Origin: Pseudomonas lini
GTDB lineage: Bacteria; Pseudomonadota; Gammaproteobacteria; Pseudomonadales; Pseudomonadaceae
NCBI RefSeq assembly: GCF_030812475.1
Contig: NZ_JAUSSR010000004.1
Location: 1 to 64,000, forward strand
Length of the DNA stretch: 64,000 bases
Reading direction: 5' to 3'
The position numbers and the translations under genes were made by a program. Position 1 is the stretch's first letter; every line of letters begins with the position of its first letter. This document shows, one piece after another, positions 7,095-15,992 of this stretch. A model generated the notes under the pieces. That model was not told the DNA's origin, searched no databases, and saw nothing but the letters and a program-made list of their open reading frames with translations.

Positions 7095-9794
7095 TCAAGC
7101 TTTCCAGGGTTCCACTGCATCCGCGTCAATGGCATACCGCACAATGGCCTCGGCACAGACGCCGACGTCGAGGCGGCCCTCGTGTACCAGTACCGTCAGC
7201 GCACTCAAGACGACCTGATAACGGTCCACTTCAAAAAACCTGCGCAGCTGGCTGCGGGTATCGCTGCGACCAAAACCGTCGGTGCCGAGCACGGTGCAAG
7301 GGGCCTCGAGATAGCTGGAGATCAGCTGTGGCAAGGCACGCACGTAATCGGTGCAGGCAACGATCGGCGCTGCCCCGTCGAGCGAGGCCTGCACATGGCT
7401 GCGCCGCGGGGGCTGTGCGGGATGAAGGCGATTCCAGCGCTCCACTTCACGGGCTTCACGTGCCAGCTCTGAGTAGCTGGTCACGCTCCAGACCTGGCTG
7501 TCGACGTTCCACTCGCTGGCCAGCAGCTCGGCGGCGGCCACCACTTCGCGCAGGATGGCGCCGGAGCCCAACAGCCGGACTGAGCCGCGTGCCCCCGCGA
7601 CCTGATGCCGGGCAAACAGATACATGCCCTTGATGATCGCCTGTTCGACGCCTTCAGGCAGGTTGGGCTGCGGGTAGTTTTCGTTCATCAAGGTGACGTA
7701 ATAAAACTCGTCGACCTGCCGCTCCAGCATCTGGCGCATGCCGTGATCCAGGATCAGCGCAAACTCGCCAGCGAACGCGGGATCGTAGGCACGGCAGTTG
7801 GGCACCATCGACGCCATCAAATGGCTGTTGCCGTCCTGATGCTGCAGGCCTTCCCCGCCCAGCGTGGTGCGCCCTGCGGTAGCGCCGAGCAGGAACCCGC
7901 GAGCGCGCTGATCCGCCGCCGCCCAGATCAAATCGCCAACGCGCTGGAAGCCGAACATCGAGTAATAGATGTAGAACGGCAGCATCGGCAATCCATGCAC
8001 CGAATAGCTGGTCGCGGCGGCCACCCAGGAACTGATGGCACCGGCCTCGCTGATACCCTCTTCGAGAATCTGCCCGTTCAGGGCTTCGCGATAACTGAGA
8101 ATCGAACCGATGTCCTCCGGTTCATAGCGCTGCCCCACGCTGGAATAGATACCGATCTGCTTGAACAGACTGGCCATGCCGAACGTGCGCGCTTCATCCG
8201 CCACGATCGGCACGATGCGCGGTCCCAGCTGCTTGTCCCGCAGCAGGCCGCCGAGCATCCGCACGAAGGCCATGGTGGTGGACATTTCCTTGCCTTCGGC
8301 GGCAAGGGCAAACCCGGCGTAACTGTGGACATCGGGCACGGCCAATGATGGTGAAGTTGCCGGCCGCGAGGGCATGTACCCGCCCAACGCACAGCGGCGT
8401 TCATGCAGGTAGCGTATTTCAGCACTGTCCTGCCCGGGCTTGAAAAAGCTCAGCGACACCGCCTGCTCATCGGTCAGCGGCAGGTTGAACCGGTTGCGGA
8501 ATGCGAGCACGGCCTCGTTATCGAGTTTCTTCTGCTGATGGACGGTCATCTTGCCCTGCCCGGCAGTGCCCATGCCGAACCCTTTCTTGGTGTGCGCCAG
8601 AATCACCGTGGGTTTGTTGCCCTCGCGCAGTGCATGTTGGTACGCGGCAAAAATCTTGACCAGGTCGTGACCTCCGCGCTTGAGGCGGTCGATCTGCTCG
8701 TCGGTCAAGCCCTGGGCCAACGCCGCCAACGCCTCGTTCTGGCCGAAGAATCGCTCGCGGTTGAAACGCCCGTCTTTTGTCGCGAATGTCTGGAACTGGC
8801 CATCGACGGTGCTGGACAATGCCTGGACCAGCGCGCCGTCCTGATCCCGGGCAAACAGCGCGTCCCAGTCTGAGCCCCAGACCAGTTTGATCACATTCCA
8901 GCCGGCACCGCCGAACAGTGCCTCCAGCTCATCGATGATGCGCCCGTTGCCGCGGACCGGACCGTCCAGGCGCTGGAGGTTGCAGTTGATCACCCAGACC
9001 AGATTATCCAGCCCTTCCCGTGCCGCCAGCGTCAGGGCCGACATGCTTTCCGGTTCATCCATTTCCCCGTCGCCAAACACCCCCCAGACGGTGCGCCCGC
9101 AGGTGTCCAGCAGGCCGCGGTGCTCCAGGTAACGCATGAAGCGCGCCTGGTAGATCGAACTGATCGGACCGATGCCCATGGACCCGGTCGGGAACTGCCA
9201 GAAGTCCGGCATCAGCCAGGGGTGCGGATAACTCGACAACCCCCGTGCGCCATGGGCGCGCGCGCCGATCTCCTGCCGATAGTGCTGCAGATCCCTTTCC
9301 TCCAGGCGTCCCTCGAGAAAAGCCCTGGCATAGACGCCTGGCGCCGAGTGCGGCTGGTAGAACACCAGGTCACCGCCGGTCGATTCGGTGCGCGCCTTGA
9401 AGAAGTGGTTGAAACCCACTTCGAACAGGTCTGCGGCGCTGGCGTAACTGGCGATATGCCCGCCCAATTCGCCATAGGCGTAATTGGCCCTGGCCACCAT
9501 CACCAGGGCATTCCAGCGCATGATCGATGCCAGACGCTCCTCGATGGCCAGGTCCCCTGGAAACACCGGTTGTTGTTCAACGCTGATGGTGTTGATGTAG
9601 GGCGTGCCATGACTGGGCCGCCAGCCGATGTCCGAAGCGCTGGCCACGGCCACCAGCATGTCCAGGATCTTTTTGGCCTGCGCCGCGCCGCCGTGGGCGA
9701 TGACGGACAGCAACGCATCTCGCCATTCTGCGATTTCTTGAGCGTCTTCAGGGGGCTGGCCCGGTAATGGGGCTTGGAGATCGGGCGGGATCAT
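7095..9794 (-). CDS. homodimeric pyruvate/2-oxoacid dehydrogenase E1 component
   Basis: An 899-residue thiamine-diphosphate-dependent E1 of the AceE type, which decarboxylates pyruvate or a related 2-oxo acid and passes the acyl group to a lipoyl E2. The ThDP motif is clear: GDGEMDEPES followed about 25 residues later by WVINCNLQRLDG. I chose the ATG giving MIPPDLQ because AGGAG lies 9 nt upstream; the open frame extends 37 codons further only because it runs into a REP sequence. No E2 or E3 gene is adjacent, unlike aceEF. P. putida MdeB, an E1 for 2-oxobutyrate in methionine breakdown, is an alternative identity, but no methionine gamma-lyase gene is nearby. Substrate unresolved. Confidence 0.88.
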   Translation of the reverse strand: MIPPDLQAPLPGQPPEDAQEIAEWRDALLSVIAHGGAAQAKKILDMLVAVASASDIGWRPSHGTPYINTISVEQQPVFPGDLAIEERLASIMRWNALVMVARANYAYGELGGHIASYASAADLFEVGFNHFFKARTESTGGDLVFYQPHSAPGVYARAFLEGRLEERDLQHYRQEIGARAHGARGLSSYPHPWLMPDFWQFPTGSMGIGPISSIYQARFMRYLEHRGLLDTCGRTVWGVFGDGEMDEPESMSALTLAAREGLDNLVWVINCNLQRLDGPVRGNGRIIDELEALFGGAGWNVIKLVWGSDWDALFARDQDGALVQALSSTVDGQFQTFATKDGRFNRERFFGQNEALAALAQGLTDEQIDRLKRGGHDLVKIFAAYQHALREGNKPTVILAHTKKGFGMGTAGQGKMTVHQQKKLDNEAVLAFRNRFNLPLTDEQAVSLSFFKPGQDSAEIRYLHERRCALGGYMPSRPATSPSLAVPDVHSYAGFALAAEGKEMSTTMAFVRMLGGLLRDKQLGPRIVPIVADEARTFGMASLFKQIGIYSSVGQRYEPEDIGSILSYREALNGQILEEGISEAGAISSWVAAATSYSVHGLPMLPFYIYYSMFGFQRVGDLIWAAADQRARGFLLGATAGRTTLGGEGLQHQDGNSHLMASMVPNCRAYDPAFAGEFALILDHGMRQMLERQVDEFYYVTLMNENYPQPNLPEGVEQAIIKGMYLFARHQVAGARGSVRLLGSGAILREVVAAAELLASEWNVDSQVWSVTSYSELAREAREVERWNRLHPAQPPRRSHVQASLDGAAPIVACTDYVRALPQLISSYLEAPCTVLGTDGFGRSDTRSQLRRFFEVDRYQVVLSALTVLVHEGRLDVGVCAEAIVRYAIDADAVEPWKA

Positions 9795-9827
9795 GGGCAT
9801 CTCCTGCGAAGAACAGGTAACCATAGA

Positions 9828-10011
9828 TGTAGGGGCGAGCTTGCTCGCGATGGATTCAAGAGCACCGCGTTTAACCAGTAAGCACGCGTTATCGTTGACG
9901 ACCATCGTCGGAACGCCGCCCGGAGCAAGCTCGCTCCTACAGAGCGCCGCGTTTAACCAGCAAACACGCGTTATCGTTAACGACCATCGCGAGCGAGCTC
10001 GCTCCTACAGG
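9828..10011. repeat. REPIN tandem (three REP ends with shared spacers)
   Basis: REP ends of the GCGAGC(A)AGCTCGCTCCTACA family at about 9828-9850, 9918-9942 and 9987-10011, separated by two similar spacers that both contain CCGCGTTTAACCAG and CACGCGTTATCGTT. The spacer was therefore duplicated together with a REP end. It fills most of the 366-bp gap between the E1 gene and puuB; the remainder (10012-10160) holds only a GC-rich hairpin at 10120-10150. Confidence 0.85.
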
Positions 10012-10160
10012 GGCCGCATCCGGGCGTCGTCGATTCAGTAACAGGATAGTCGTGACAGGACTGGATGACGTAGCACGTGTGCGACGCCGATCTCACAGGG
10101 AATTGCAGAGGGTCTGAATCCGGCGGCAGCCTTTCGGGGAGGGCCGCCGGAGGGTCGGGA

Positions 10161-11447
10161 TCAGATGCCGAAACGGTCACGCAACGCGTAGTACGCGGCG
10201 CCCATGGCAGTGAGCGGGGCCTGGAAGGTGCGGCCGCCGAGCATGGGCATGTGTGGCAACGATGCGAAAGCATCGAAGCGTTCGGCGTCGCCGCGGATCA
10301 TCTCCGAGATGAGTTTGCCGGCCAGGTGCGAGCAGGTGACGCCGTGGCCGCTGTAGCCTTGCATGTAGTAAGCGTTTTTCTCTATGCGGCCAAATTGCGG
10401 CATGCGCGACATGGTCAGCAGGAAGTTGCCGGTCCAGCGGTAGGCGATTTTCACATCCTTGAGTTGCGGGAAGGTCTTGAGGATCTTCGGTTTGATCAGC
10501 TGTTCGATGTCGTCCGGTTCGCGGGCGCCATAGACCACGCCGCCGCCGTAGAGCAGGCGGTTGTCGGCGGTAAGGCGGTAGTAGTCGAGCAGGTAATTGC
10601 AGTCTTCGACGCAGTAGTTGTTTTTGATCAGGCTGCGGGCGACTGTTTCGGACAGCGGTTCGGTGACGACGATTTGCGAGCCGCAGGGCATGCTTTTGCG
10701 GGTGACGCGGTTGTCCAGGTCCTGCGGCAGGTAGGCATTGCCGGCGATCAGCAGGTATTTGGCGCGGACCAGGCCTTTGGCGGTGCGCACAGTGATCGGT
10801 TCGCCATAGGTGATTTCCACGGCGGCGGATTGTTCGTAGATCTTGCCGCCAAGGCCGATGATGGCCGAGGCTTCGCCGAGGGCCAGGTTCAGCGGATGGA
10901 TGTGGCCGCCCTGGAGGTCGAGCAGGCCGCCGACGTAGTTGTCGCAGCCTACTTCGCGTTTGATCTCGGCGGCGTCGAGCATTTTCAGGTTTTTGTTGCC
11001 GTAGCGTTCCCAGCTGCTTTTCTGCTCGGCCAGACCTTTGAGTTGCTTTTTGTTCAGCGCGGCGAAGATGCCACCCGGGCGGTAGTCGCACTGGATGTCG
11101 TAGTGCTGTATGCGCTGACGGATGATGTCGGCGCCTTCGAAGATCATGCTGCCGAGGACTTCGGCGGTCTTGTCGCCGTAGCGTTCTTCGATCACGTCGA
11201 CGTCGCGGCTGTAGGAGTTGACCAGTTGGCCGCCATTGCGACCGCTGGCGCCGAAACCGACTTTGGCGGCTTCGAGTACGGTGACGCTGTAGCCGGCCTC
11301 ACAGAGGAACAGGGCCGAGGACAGGCCGGTGTAGCCGGCGCCGATTACGCAGACGTCGCAGTCCACCGCTTGTTCGAGCACCGGGAACTCGCCGGTGAAG
11401 TTGCGGGTGGCGGCGTAGTAGCTGTTTACATGTGTTGTTGTTTTCAT
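10161..11447 (-). CDS. puuB: gamma-glutamylputrescine oxidase-like FAD oxidoreductase
   Basis: A 428-residue DadA-type flavoprotein oxidase. An N-terminal FAD-binding motif CVIGAGYTGLSSAL lies near 33-46, followed by GFGASGRNGGQLV. A C-terminal MQGYSGHGVTCSHLAGKL segment is typical of this family. In the Puu pathway it oxidises gamma-glutamylputrescine to the aldehyde, releasing ammonium and H2O2. GGAG lies 6 nt before the ATG. It lies downstream of puuC and puuA on the same strand, 53 bp after puuC, so a puuA-puuC-puuB order of transcription is likely. In other pseudomonads related oxidases are called PauB and several paralogues with different polyamine preference exist. Confidence 0.9.
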   Translation of the reverse strand: MKTTTHVNSYYAATRNFTGEFPVLEQAVDCDVCVIGAGYTGLSSALFLCEAGYSVTVLEAAKVGFGASGRNGGQLVNSYSRDVDVIEERYGDKTAEVLGSMIFEGADIIRQRIQHYDIQCDYRPGGIFAALNKKQLKGLAEQKSSWERYGNKNLKMLDAAEIKREVGCDNYVGGLLDLQGGHIHPLNLALGEASAIIGLGGKIYEQSAAVEITYGEPITVRTAKGLVRAKYLLIAGNAYLPQDLDNRVTRKSMPCGSQIVVTEPLSETVARSLIKNNYCVEDCNYLLDYYRLTADNRLLYGGGVVYGAREPDDIEQLIKPKILKTFPQLKDVKIAYRWTGNFLLTMSRMPQFGRIEKNAYYMQGYSGHGVTCSHLAGKLISEMIRGDAERFDAFASLPHMPMLGGRTFQAPLTAMGAAYYALRDRFGI

Positions 11448-11499
11448 ACGTTTCTCCGATGGCCGCTGGCACCTGCCGGCGACCGCCGTTGTAGAGGTG

Positions 11500-12990
11500 T
11501 CAGAGCTTGATCCAGGTCGCTTTGAGTTCGGTGTATTTGTCGAACGCGTGCAGCGATTTGTCCCGACCGTTACCCGACTGCTTGAACCCGCCGAACGGCG
11601 CGGTCATGTCGCCGCCGTCGTACTGGTTGACCCAGACGCTGCCGGCGCGCAGGCCCCGGGCGAAGGTGTGGGCCTTGCTCAGGTTGCTGGTCCAGACACC
11701 GGCGGCCAGACCAAAGATGCTGTCGTTGGCGATGGCCAGGGCTTCATCGAAGGTGTCGAAGGTGATCAGCGACAGCACCGGGCCGAAAATTTCTTCCCGG
11801 GCGATGGTCATGGCGTTGGTCACGCCGTCGAAGATCGCCGGTTCCACGTACAGGCCACCGGTGGCTTCGAGCGTGCGGTTGCCGCCGGCGATCAGTTGCG
11901 CGCCCTGGTCTTTGCCGACCTGGATGTAGCGCAATACATTGTCCAGTTGACGCTGGTCGACGACCGCGCCGACGGTGGTCTCAGGATCGAGGGCGTGCCC
12001 CGGTTTCCACGCTTGCAGCGCTTCGACCAGCAGCGGGATGAATTGCTCGCGGATCGAACGCTCCACCAGCAGGCGCGAACCGGCGGTGCAGACTTCGCCC
12101 TGGTTGAAGGCGATGGCACCGGCCGCCGCTTGTGCTGCCGCGCGCAGGTCCGGCGCGTCGGCGAACACCACGTTCGGGCTTTTGCCCCCGGCTTCGAGCC
12201 AGACGCGTTTCATGTTGCTTTGCCCGGCGTAGACCAGCAGTTGCTTGGCAATCGCGGTCGAACCGGTGAAGGCCAGCACGTCGACATCCATGTGTAATGC
12301 CAGCGCCTTGCCGACTGTGTGGCCGTAGCCCGGCAGGACGTTGAACACGCCTTTGGGGATGCCGGCGTCCAGCGCCAGCCGGGCGATGCGGATCGCGGTC
12401 AGCGGCGACTTTTCCGAAGGCTTGAGGATGAACGAGTTGCCGGCCGCGAGGGCTGGGGCGAACTTCCAGCTGGCCATGATCAGCGGGAAATTCCACGGCA
12501 CGATGGCAGCGACCACACCGGCGGGTTCACGGGTGATGAGGCCGAGTTGATCGTGGGGCGTGGCGGCGACTTCATCGTAGAGCTTGTCGATGGCTTCGGC
12601 GCTCCAGCGGATCGCGTTGGCGGTCGCTGGGATGTCGATGTTCATCGAGTCGTTGATGGGTTTGCCCATGTCGAGGGTTTCGAGCAGGGCGAGCTCTTCC
12701 TGGTTGGCCAGGATCAGGTCGGCGAAACGGATCAGGGTGCGCTTGCGTTCAGCGGGGGCCAATCGCGCCCAAACGCCGGATTCGAAGGTGCTACGCGCGA
12801 CCGCGACGGCTTCGTTCGCATCGGCTTCGTCGGTGCTGGCGACATTGGCCAGAAACCGGCCGTCGACCGGGCTGATGCATTCGAAGGTGGCGCCGCTGAG
12901 TGCCGGGCGGTATTGGCCGTCGATGAAGGCGCGGCTTTCTATTGTTAGGGACTGGAAACGTTGTTCCCAGTCGCTGCGGGTGTTTGTCAT
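11500..12990 (-). CDS. puuC: gamma-glutamyl-gamma-aminobutyraldehyde dehydrogenase
   Basis: A 496-residue NAD(P)-dependent aldehyde dehydrogenase. The Rossmann segment IVPWNFPLIMASWKFAPALA, the general-base motif LEAGGKSPN and the catalytic cysteine motif NQGEVCTAGSR are all present. In context it oxidises gamma-glutamyl-aminobutyraldehyde from PuuB to gamma-glutamyl-GABA. The equivalent in P. aeruginosa is KauB, which accepts several omega-amino aldehydes. The ribosome binding site is weak. A gap of 267 bp containing three REP units separates it from puuA upstream. Confidence 0.92.
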   Translation of the reverse strand: MTNTRSDWEQRFQSLTIESRAFIDGQYRPALSGATFECISPVDGRFLANVASTDEADANEAVAVARSTFESGVWARLAPAERKRTLIRFADLILANQEELALLETLDMGKPINDSMNIDIPATANAIRWSAEAIDKLYDEVAATPHDQLGLITREPAGVVAAIVPWNFPLIMASWKFAPALAAGNSFILKPSEKSPLTAIRIARLALDAGIPKGVFNVLPGYGHTVGKALALHMDVDVLAFTGSTAIAKQLLVYAGQSNMKRVWLEAGGKSPNVVFADAPDLRAAAQAAAGAIAFNQGEVCTAGSRLLVERSIREQFIPLLVEALQAWKPGHALDPETTVGAVVDQRQLDNVLRYIQVGKDQGAQLIAGGNRTLEATGGLYVEPAIFDGVTNAMTIAREEIFGPVLSLITFDTFDEALAIANDSIFGLAAGVWTSNLSKAHTFARGLRAGSVWVNQYDGGDMTAPFGGFKQSGNGRDKSLHAFDKYTELKATWIKL

Positions 12991-13074
12991 GGTTGTGACT
13001 CGACGCAGGAGATTGTTGGGTTGTCTGCCGATAGGTCTTCGGTGTCGGGGGACATGGTGGTGACTGGTCTGGCA

Positions 13075-13239
13075 CCTTCGCCGGCAAGCCGGCTCCTACA
13101 GGGTTTGTGTCGTACGCAAAAGATGTGAACGACAGCGATCCACTGCAGGAGCTGGCTTGCCAGCGAAAGCGGTGTCTGAGGCACCATCAATGATGAATGT
13201 GCCGCAGCCTTCGCCGGCAAGCCGGTCTCGCTCCCACAG
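13075..13239. repeat. REP cluster between puuC and puuA
   Basis: Three REP cores (about 13075-13102, 13144-13170 inverted, 13208-13239), one of them ending in the variant GGTCTCGCTCCCACAG. They occupy the gap between puuA and puuC, where transcription of the operon would pass. Such hairpins often affect mRNA stability and could lower expression of downstream genes; that effect is inferred. Confidence 0.85.
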
Positions 13240-13257
13240 TTGATCGGGGGTGCCGCT

Positions 13258-14634
13258 TCAGACGGTGTGCAAGTACCAGTTGTACTCCAGGTCCGAGATG
13301 GAGTTCTCGAACTCGGCCAGCTCGCTTTCCTTGCACGCCACGAACACGTCGATGTACATCGGGTCGATGTATCGCGACATGACCTCGCTGTCGGCCAGCT
13401 CGCGCAGGGCATCGCGCAGGTTGTTCGGCAGGCTTTGCTCGTTCTGCTCGTAGCTGTTGCCTTCTACCGGTGCGCCCGGTTCGATCTCGTGGGTCAGGCC
13501 GTGGTGGATACCCGCCAAAACCGAGGCCATCAGCAGGTACGGGTTGGCGTCGGCGCCGGCGACACGATGTTCGATACGCACCGCGTCCGCGGAACCGGTC
13601 GGCACACGCACCGCGACGGTACGGTTGTCGATGCCCCAGCTCGGCGAGTTCGGCACGTAGAACTGCGCACCGAAGCGCCGGTACGAGTTGACGTTCGGGC
13701 ACAGGAAGGCCATCTGCGCCGGCAGGGTCTCGAGCACACCGCCGATCGCGTGACGCAGCGCGGCGTTCTGCTCGGGATCCTCGCTGGCAAAGATGTTGTT
13801 GCCTTCCTTGTCGAGAATCGAAATGTGCACATGCAGGCCATTACCCGCCTGGCCGGGATACGGCTTGGCCATGAAGGTGGTGTCCATCTCGTGGTCGTAG
13901 GCGATGTTTTTCACCAGACGCTTGAGCAACACCGCGTAGTCGCAGGCCTTGATCGGGTCGTTGACGTGATGCAGGTTCACTTCGAATTGCGCCGGGGCGC
14001 TTTCCTTGACGATGGCGTCGGCTGGAATGCCCTGCTCTTTCGCACCTTCGAGGATGTCCTGCAGGCAGTCGACGTATTCGTCCAGGTCGTCGATCAAATA
14101 CACCTGGGTCGAGATCGGACGTTTGCCGGAGACCGGCGAGCGTGGCGACTGTGGGCGACCGTTCACGTTGTCCTGGTCGATCAGGTAGAACTCGAGCTCG
14201 AACGCGGCGCAGATGGTCAGGCCCATGTCATCGAACTTGCTCACCACCTGACGCAGCACTTCGCGTGGGTCGGCGAAGAACGGCTGGCCTTCGAGCTCGT
14301 GCATGGTCATCAGCAGTTGCGCGGTCGGGCGCTTCTGCCAGGGCTCGATGCTCAGGGTGTTGGGGATGGGAAAGCAGATCCGGTCCGAGTCGCCGATGTC
14401 CAGACCCAGGCCGGTGCTTTCCACCGTGGAACCGTTGATGTCCAGGGCAAACAGAGACGCCGGCAGGTTGATGCCTTTTTCGTAGACCTTATGAAGACTG
14501 GTGCGCTCGATGCGCTTGCCGCGCACCACACCGTTCATATCCGCAATCAGAAGGTCGACGTACAAAACCTCAGGATATTTCTTAAGGAATGCGTTTGCTT
14601 CGTTGAGTTGAACGGCACGCAGAGGGACCGACAT
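13258..14634 (-). CDS. puuA: gamma-glutamylputrescine synthetase
   Basis: A 458-residue glutamine-synthetase-fold ligase that joins glutamate to putrescine or another polyamine using ATP. GS landmarks are present: FELEFYLID (metal-binding Glu), PAQFEVNLHHV, NGLHVHISILD, YRRFGAQFYVPN and VRIEHRVAGADANPYL. It is the first gene of the leftward catabolic set and is divergent from puuD across a 280-bp promoter region. AGGTG lies 7 nt before the ATG. Related copies in P. aeruginosa (PauA, SpuB) differ in amine preference, so the exact polyamine is not fixed by sequence alone. Confidence 0.92.
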   Translation of the reverse strand: MSVPLRAVQLNEANAFLKKYPEVLYVDLLIADMNGVVRGKRIERTSLHKVYEKGINLPASLFALDINGSTVESTGLGLDIGDSDRICFPIPNTLSIEPWQKRPTAQLLMTMHELEGQPFFADPREVLRQVVSKFDDMGLTICAAFELEFYLIDQDNVNGRPQSPRSPVSGKRPISTQVYLIDDLDEYVDCLQDILEGAKEQGIPADAIVKESAPAQFEVNLHHVNDPIKACDYAVLLKRLVKNIAYDHEMDTTFMAKPYPGQAGNGLHVHISILDKEGNNIFASEDPEQNAALRHAIGGVLETLPAQMAFLCPNVNSYRRFGAQFYVPNSPSWGIDNRTVAVRVPTGSADAVRIEHRVAGADANPYLLMASVLAGIHHGLTHEIEPGAPVEGNSYEQNEQSLPNNLRDALRELADSEVMSRYIDPMYIDVFVACKESELAEFENSISDLEYNWYLHTV

Positions 14635-14914
14635 GATGCACCTATTAGCTGTTAATTATTATGTTCACTACCTTGTTGCGAGCCCAGTCAATCCGAAAGG
14701 CAAAGTGAAGTCAATAGCGAACACCTGACCTTTAACCCTTTATTTTCGGCCCTTTTCTGGGGACGAGAGTGCCAGATCATCCTCGCACACTGGATAATTC
14801 CTAAGGATCGGACGTGCGGCGTTTAGAATTTTTTACATGAGAGTTGTTAATTAAAATCAACAAGGCTAAGCTCCGGAAAAGCTCGTTCAAGTGTGAAACT
14901 TCGAGGTGATAAAA

Positions 14915-15676
14915 ATGGCATTCAAGCCATTGATCGGCGTTACAGCGTGCGTCAAACAGATTGGCCCGCACCCCTACCACATCAGCGGTGACAAGTACTT
15001 GCGTGCGGTCAGCGTCGCGGCGCTGGGGCTGCCCGTGGTCATTCCCTCCTTAGGCGACCTGACCGACATCGAGGACCTGCTCGCGCAGCTCGACGGTCTG
15101 TTGCTGACCGGTTCGCCCTCGAATGTGGAACCCTTCCACTATCAAGGCCCGGCCAGCGCCCCCGGCACGGATCATGATCCGGCGCGGGATGCCACCACCC
15201 TTCCTTTATTGCGTGCAGCCATCGCCGCCGGTGTGCCGGTGCTCGGTATCTGCCGCGGTTTCCAGGAAATGAACGTGGCGTTCGGCGGCAGCCTGCATCA
15301 GAAGGTGCATGAACTGCCGGGCATGCTCGATCACCGGGAAGCGGACAGCCCGGAGTTGGCGGTGCAATACGCACCGGCGCATGGGGTGACGGTGCAACCG
15401 GGCGGCGTGTTCGAAGCGCTGGATCTGCCGCAGGTGTTCCAGGTCAATTCGATTCATAGTCAGGGCATCGATCGACTGGCGCCCGGCTTGCGCTCGGAAG
15501 CGGTGGCGCCGGATGGTTTGATCGAGGCGATTTCGGTGGAAAACAGCCCGGGCTTTGCCGTCGGCGTGCAGTGGCATCCGGAGTGGCAGGTGCTTTCGAA
15601 TCCTCCTTATTTGAGTATTTTCCAGGCGTTTGGCGAGGCGTGCCGGCAACGGGCCGAGCTGCGTAACAGGCGCTGA
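14915..15676 (+). CDS. puuD: gamma-glutamyl-GABA hydrolase
   Basis: A 253-residue class-I glutamine-amidotransferase-like hydrolase that cleaves gamma-glutamyl-GABA to glutamate and GABA. The nucleophile elbow LGICRGFQEMNVAFGG and the His/Glu motif QWHPEW form the catalytic triad. I chose the ATG giving MAFKPL, with GAGGTG 7 nt upstream, rather than the overlapping GTG. It is the P. aeruginosa SpuA equivalent and begins the rightward half of the polyamine locus, followed by the pot transporter genes after a REPIN-containing gap. Confidence 0.92.
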   Translation: MAFKPLIGVTACVKQIGPHPYHISGDKYLRAVSVAALGLPVVIPSLGDLTDIEDLLAQLDGLLLTGSPSNVEPFHYQGPASAPGTDHDPARDATTLPLLRAAIAAGVPVLGICRGFQEMNVAFGGSLHQKVHELPGMLDHREADSPELAVQYAPAHGVTVQPGGVFEALDLPQVFQVNSIHSQGIDRLAPGLRSEAVAPDGLIEAISVENSPGFAVGVQWHPEWQVLSNPPYLSIFQAFGEACRQRAELRNRR

Positions 15677-15820
15677 CTTAACACACCCTTTTTATGCCCC
15701 CGCGAGTCAGGCGGGCGTGCCTTTGCGCGTCCGTGGCCAGCGAAACGACACACTGCAATAACAACAAGTACGACCAGGCAGCCAGGACGGCGGTGCCGAA
15801 TAAGCCCAGGCGACACGGTC

Positions 15821-15917
15821 CCCTGTAGGAGCTGGCTTGCCAGCGAAAGGGCCCTTCCAGTCGACATCATTGTTGGCTGAAAGGACGCCTTCGCTGGCAA
15901 GCCAGCTCCTACAGGGG
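15821..15917. repeat. REPIN between puuD and potA
   Basis: An inverted pair of REP cores (CCTGTAGGAGCTGGCTTGCCAGCGAAAGG and its complement) around a spacer of about 40 bp. It lies in the 316-bp gap after puuD. The rest of the gap shows a T-rich run after puuD but no convincing terminator stem and no ORF. Confidence 0.88.
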
Positions 15918-15992
15918 GGTGTCCCGGGTTTGCAATCCACTCTTAAGTCAGGCCGCGTTGGCCCGACGACTGAAACCTGTTGGGAGTTTCAC

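Noticed and set aside
6966..7633. 168- and 206-codon plus-strand ORFs
   Set aside because: Overlap the 3' end of the E1 gene in antisense with no start signals or motifs.
10120..10150. GC-rich hairpin CCGGCGGC/GCCGCCGG after puuB as terminator
   Set aside because: No U tract on the puuB strand; could still slow transcription but not called.
10077..11510. 477-codon plus-strand ORF
   Set aside because: Shadow of puuB; repetitive Val/Gly/Phe/Asp composition, no motif.
14641..14914. sigma-54 promoter between puuA and puuD
   Set aside because: A TGGCAC is present on the minus strand near 14770 but without a GC element at the right distance.
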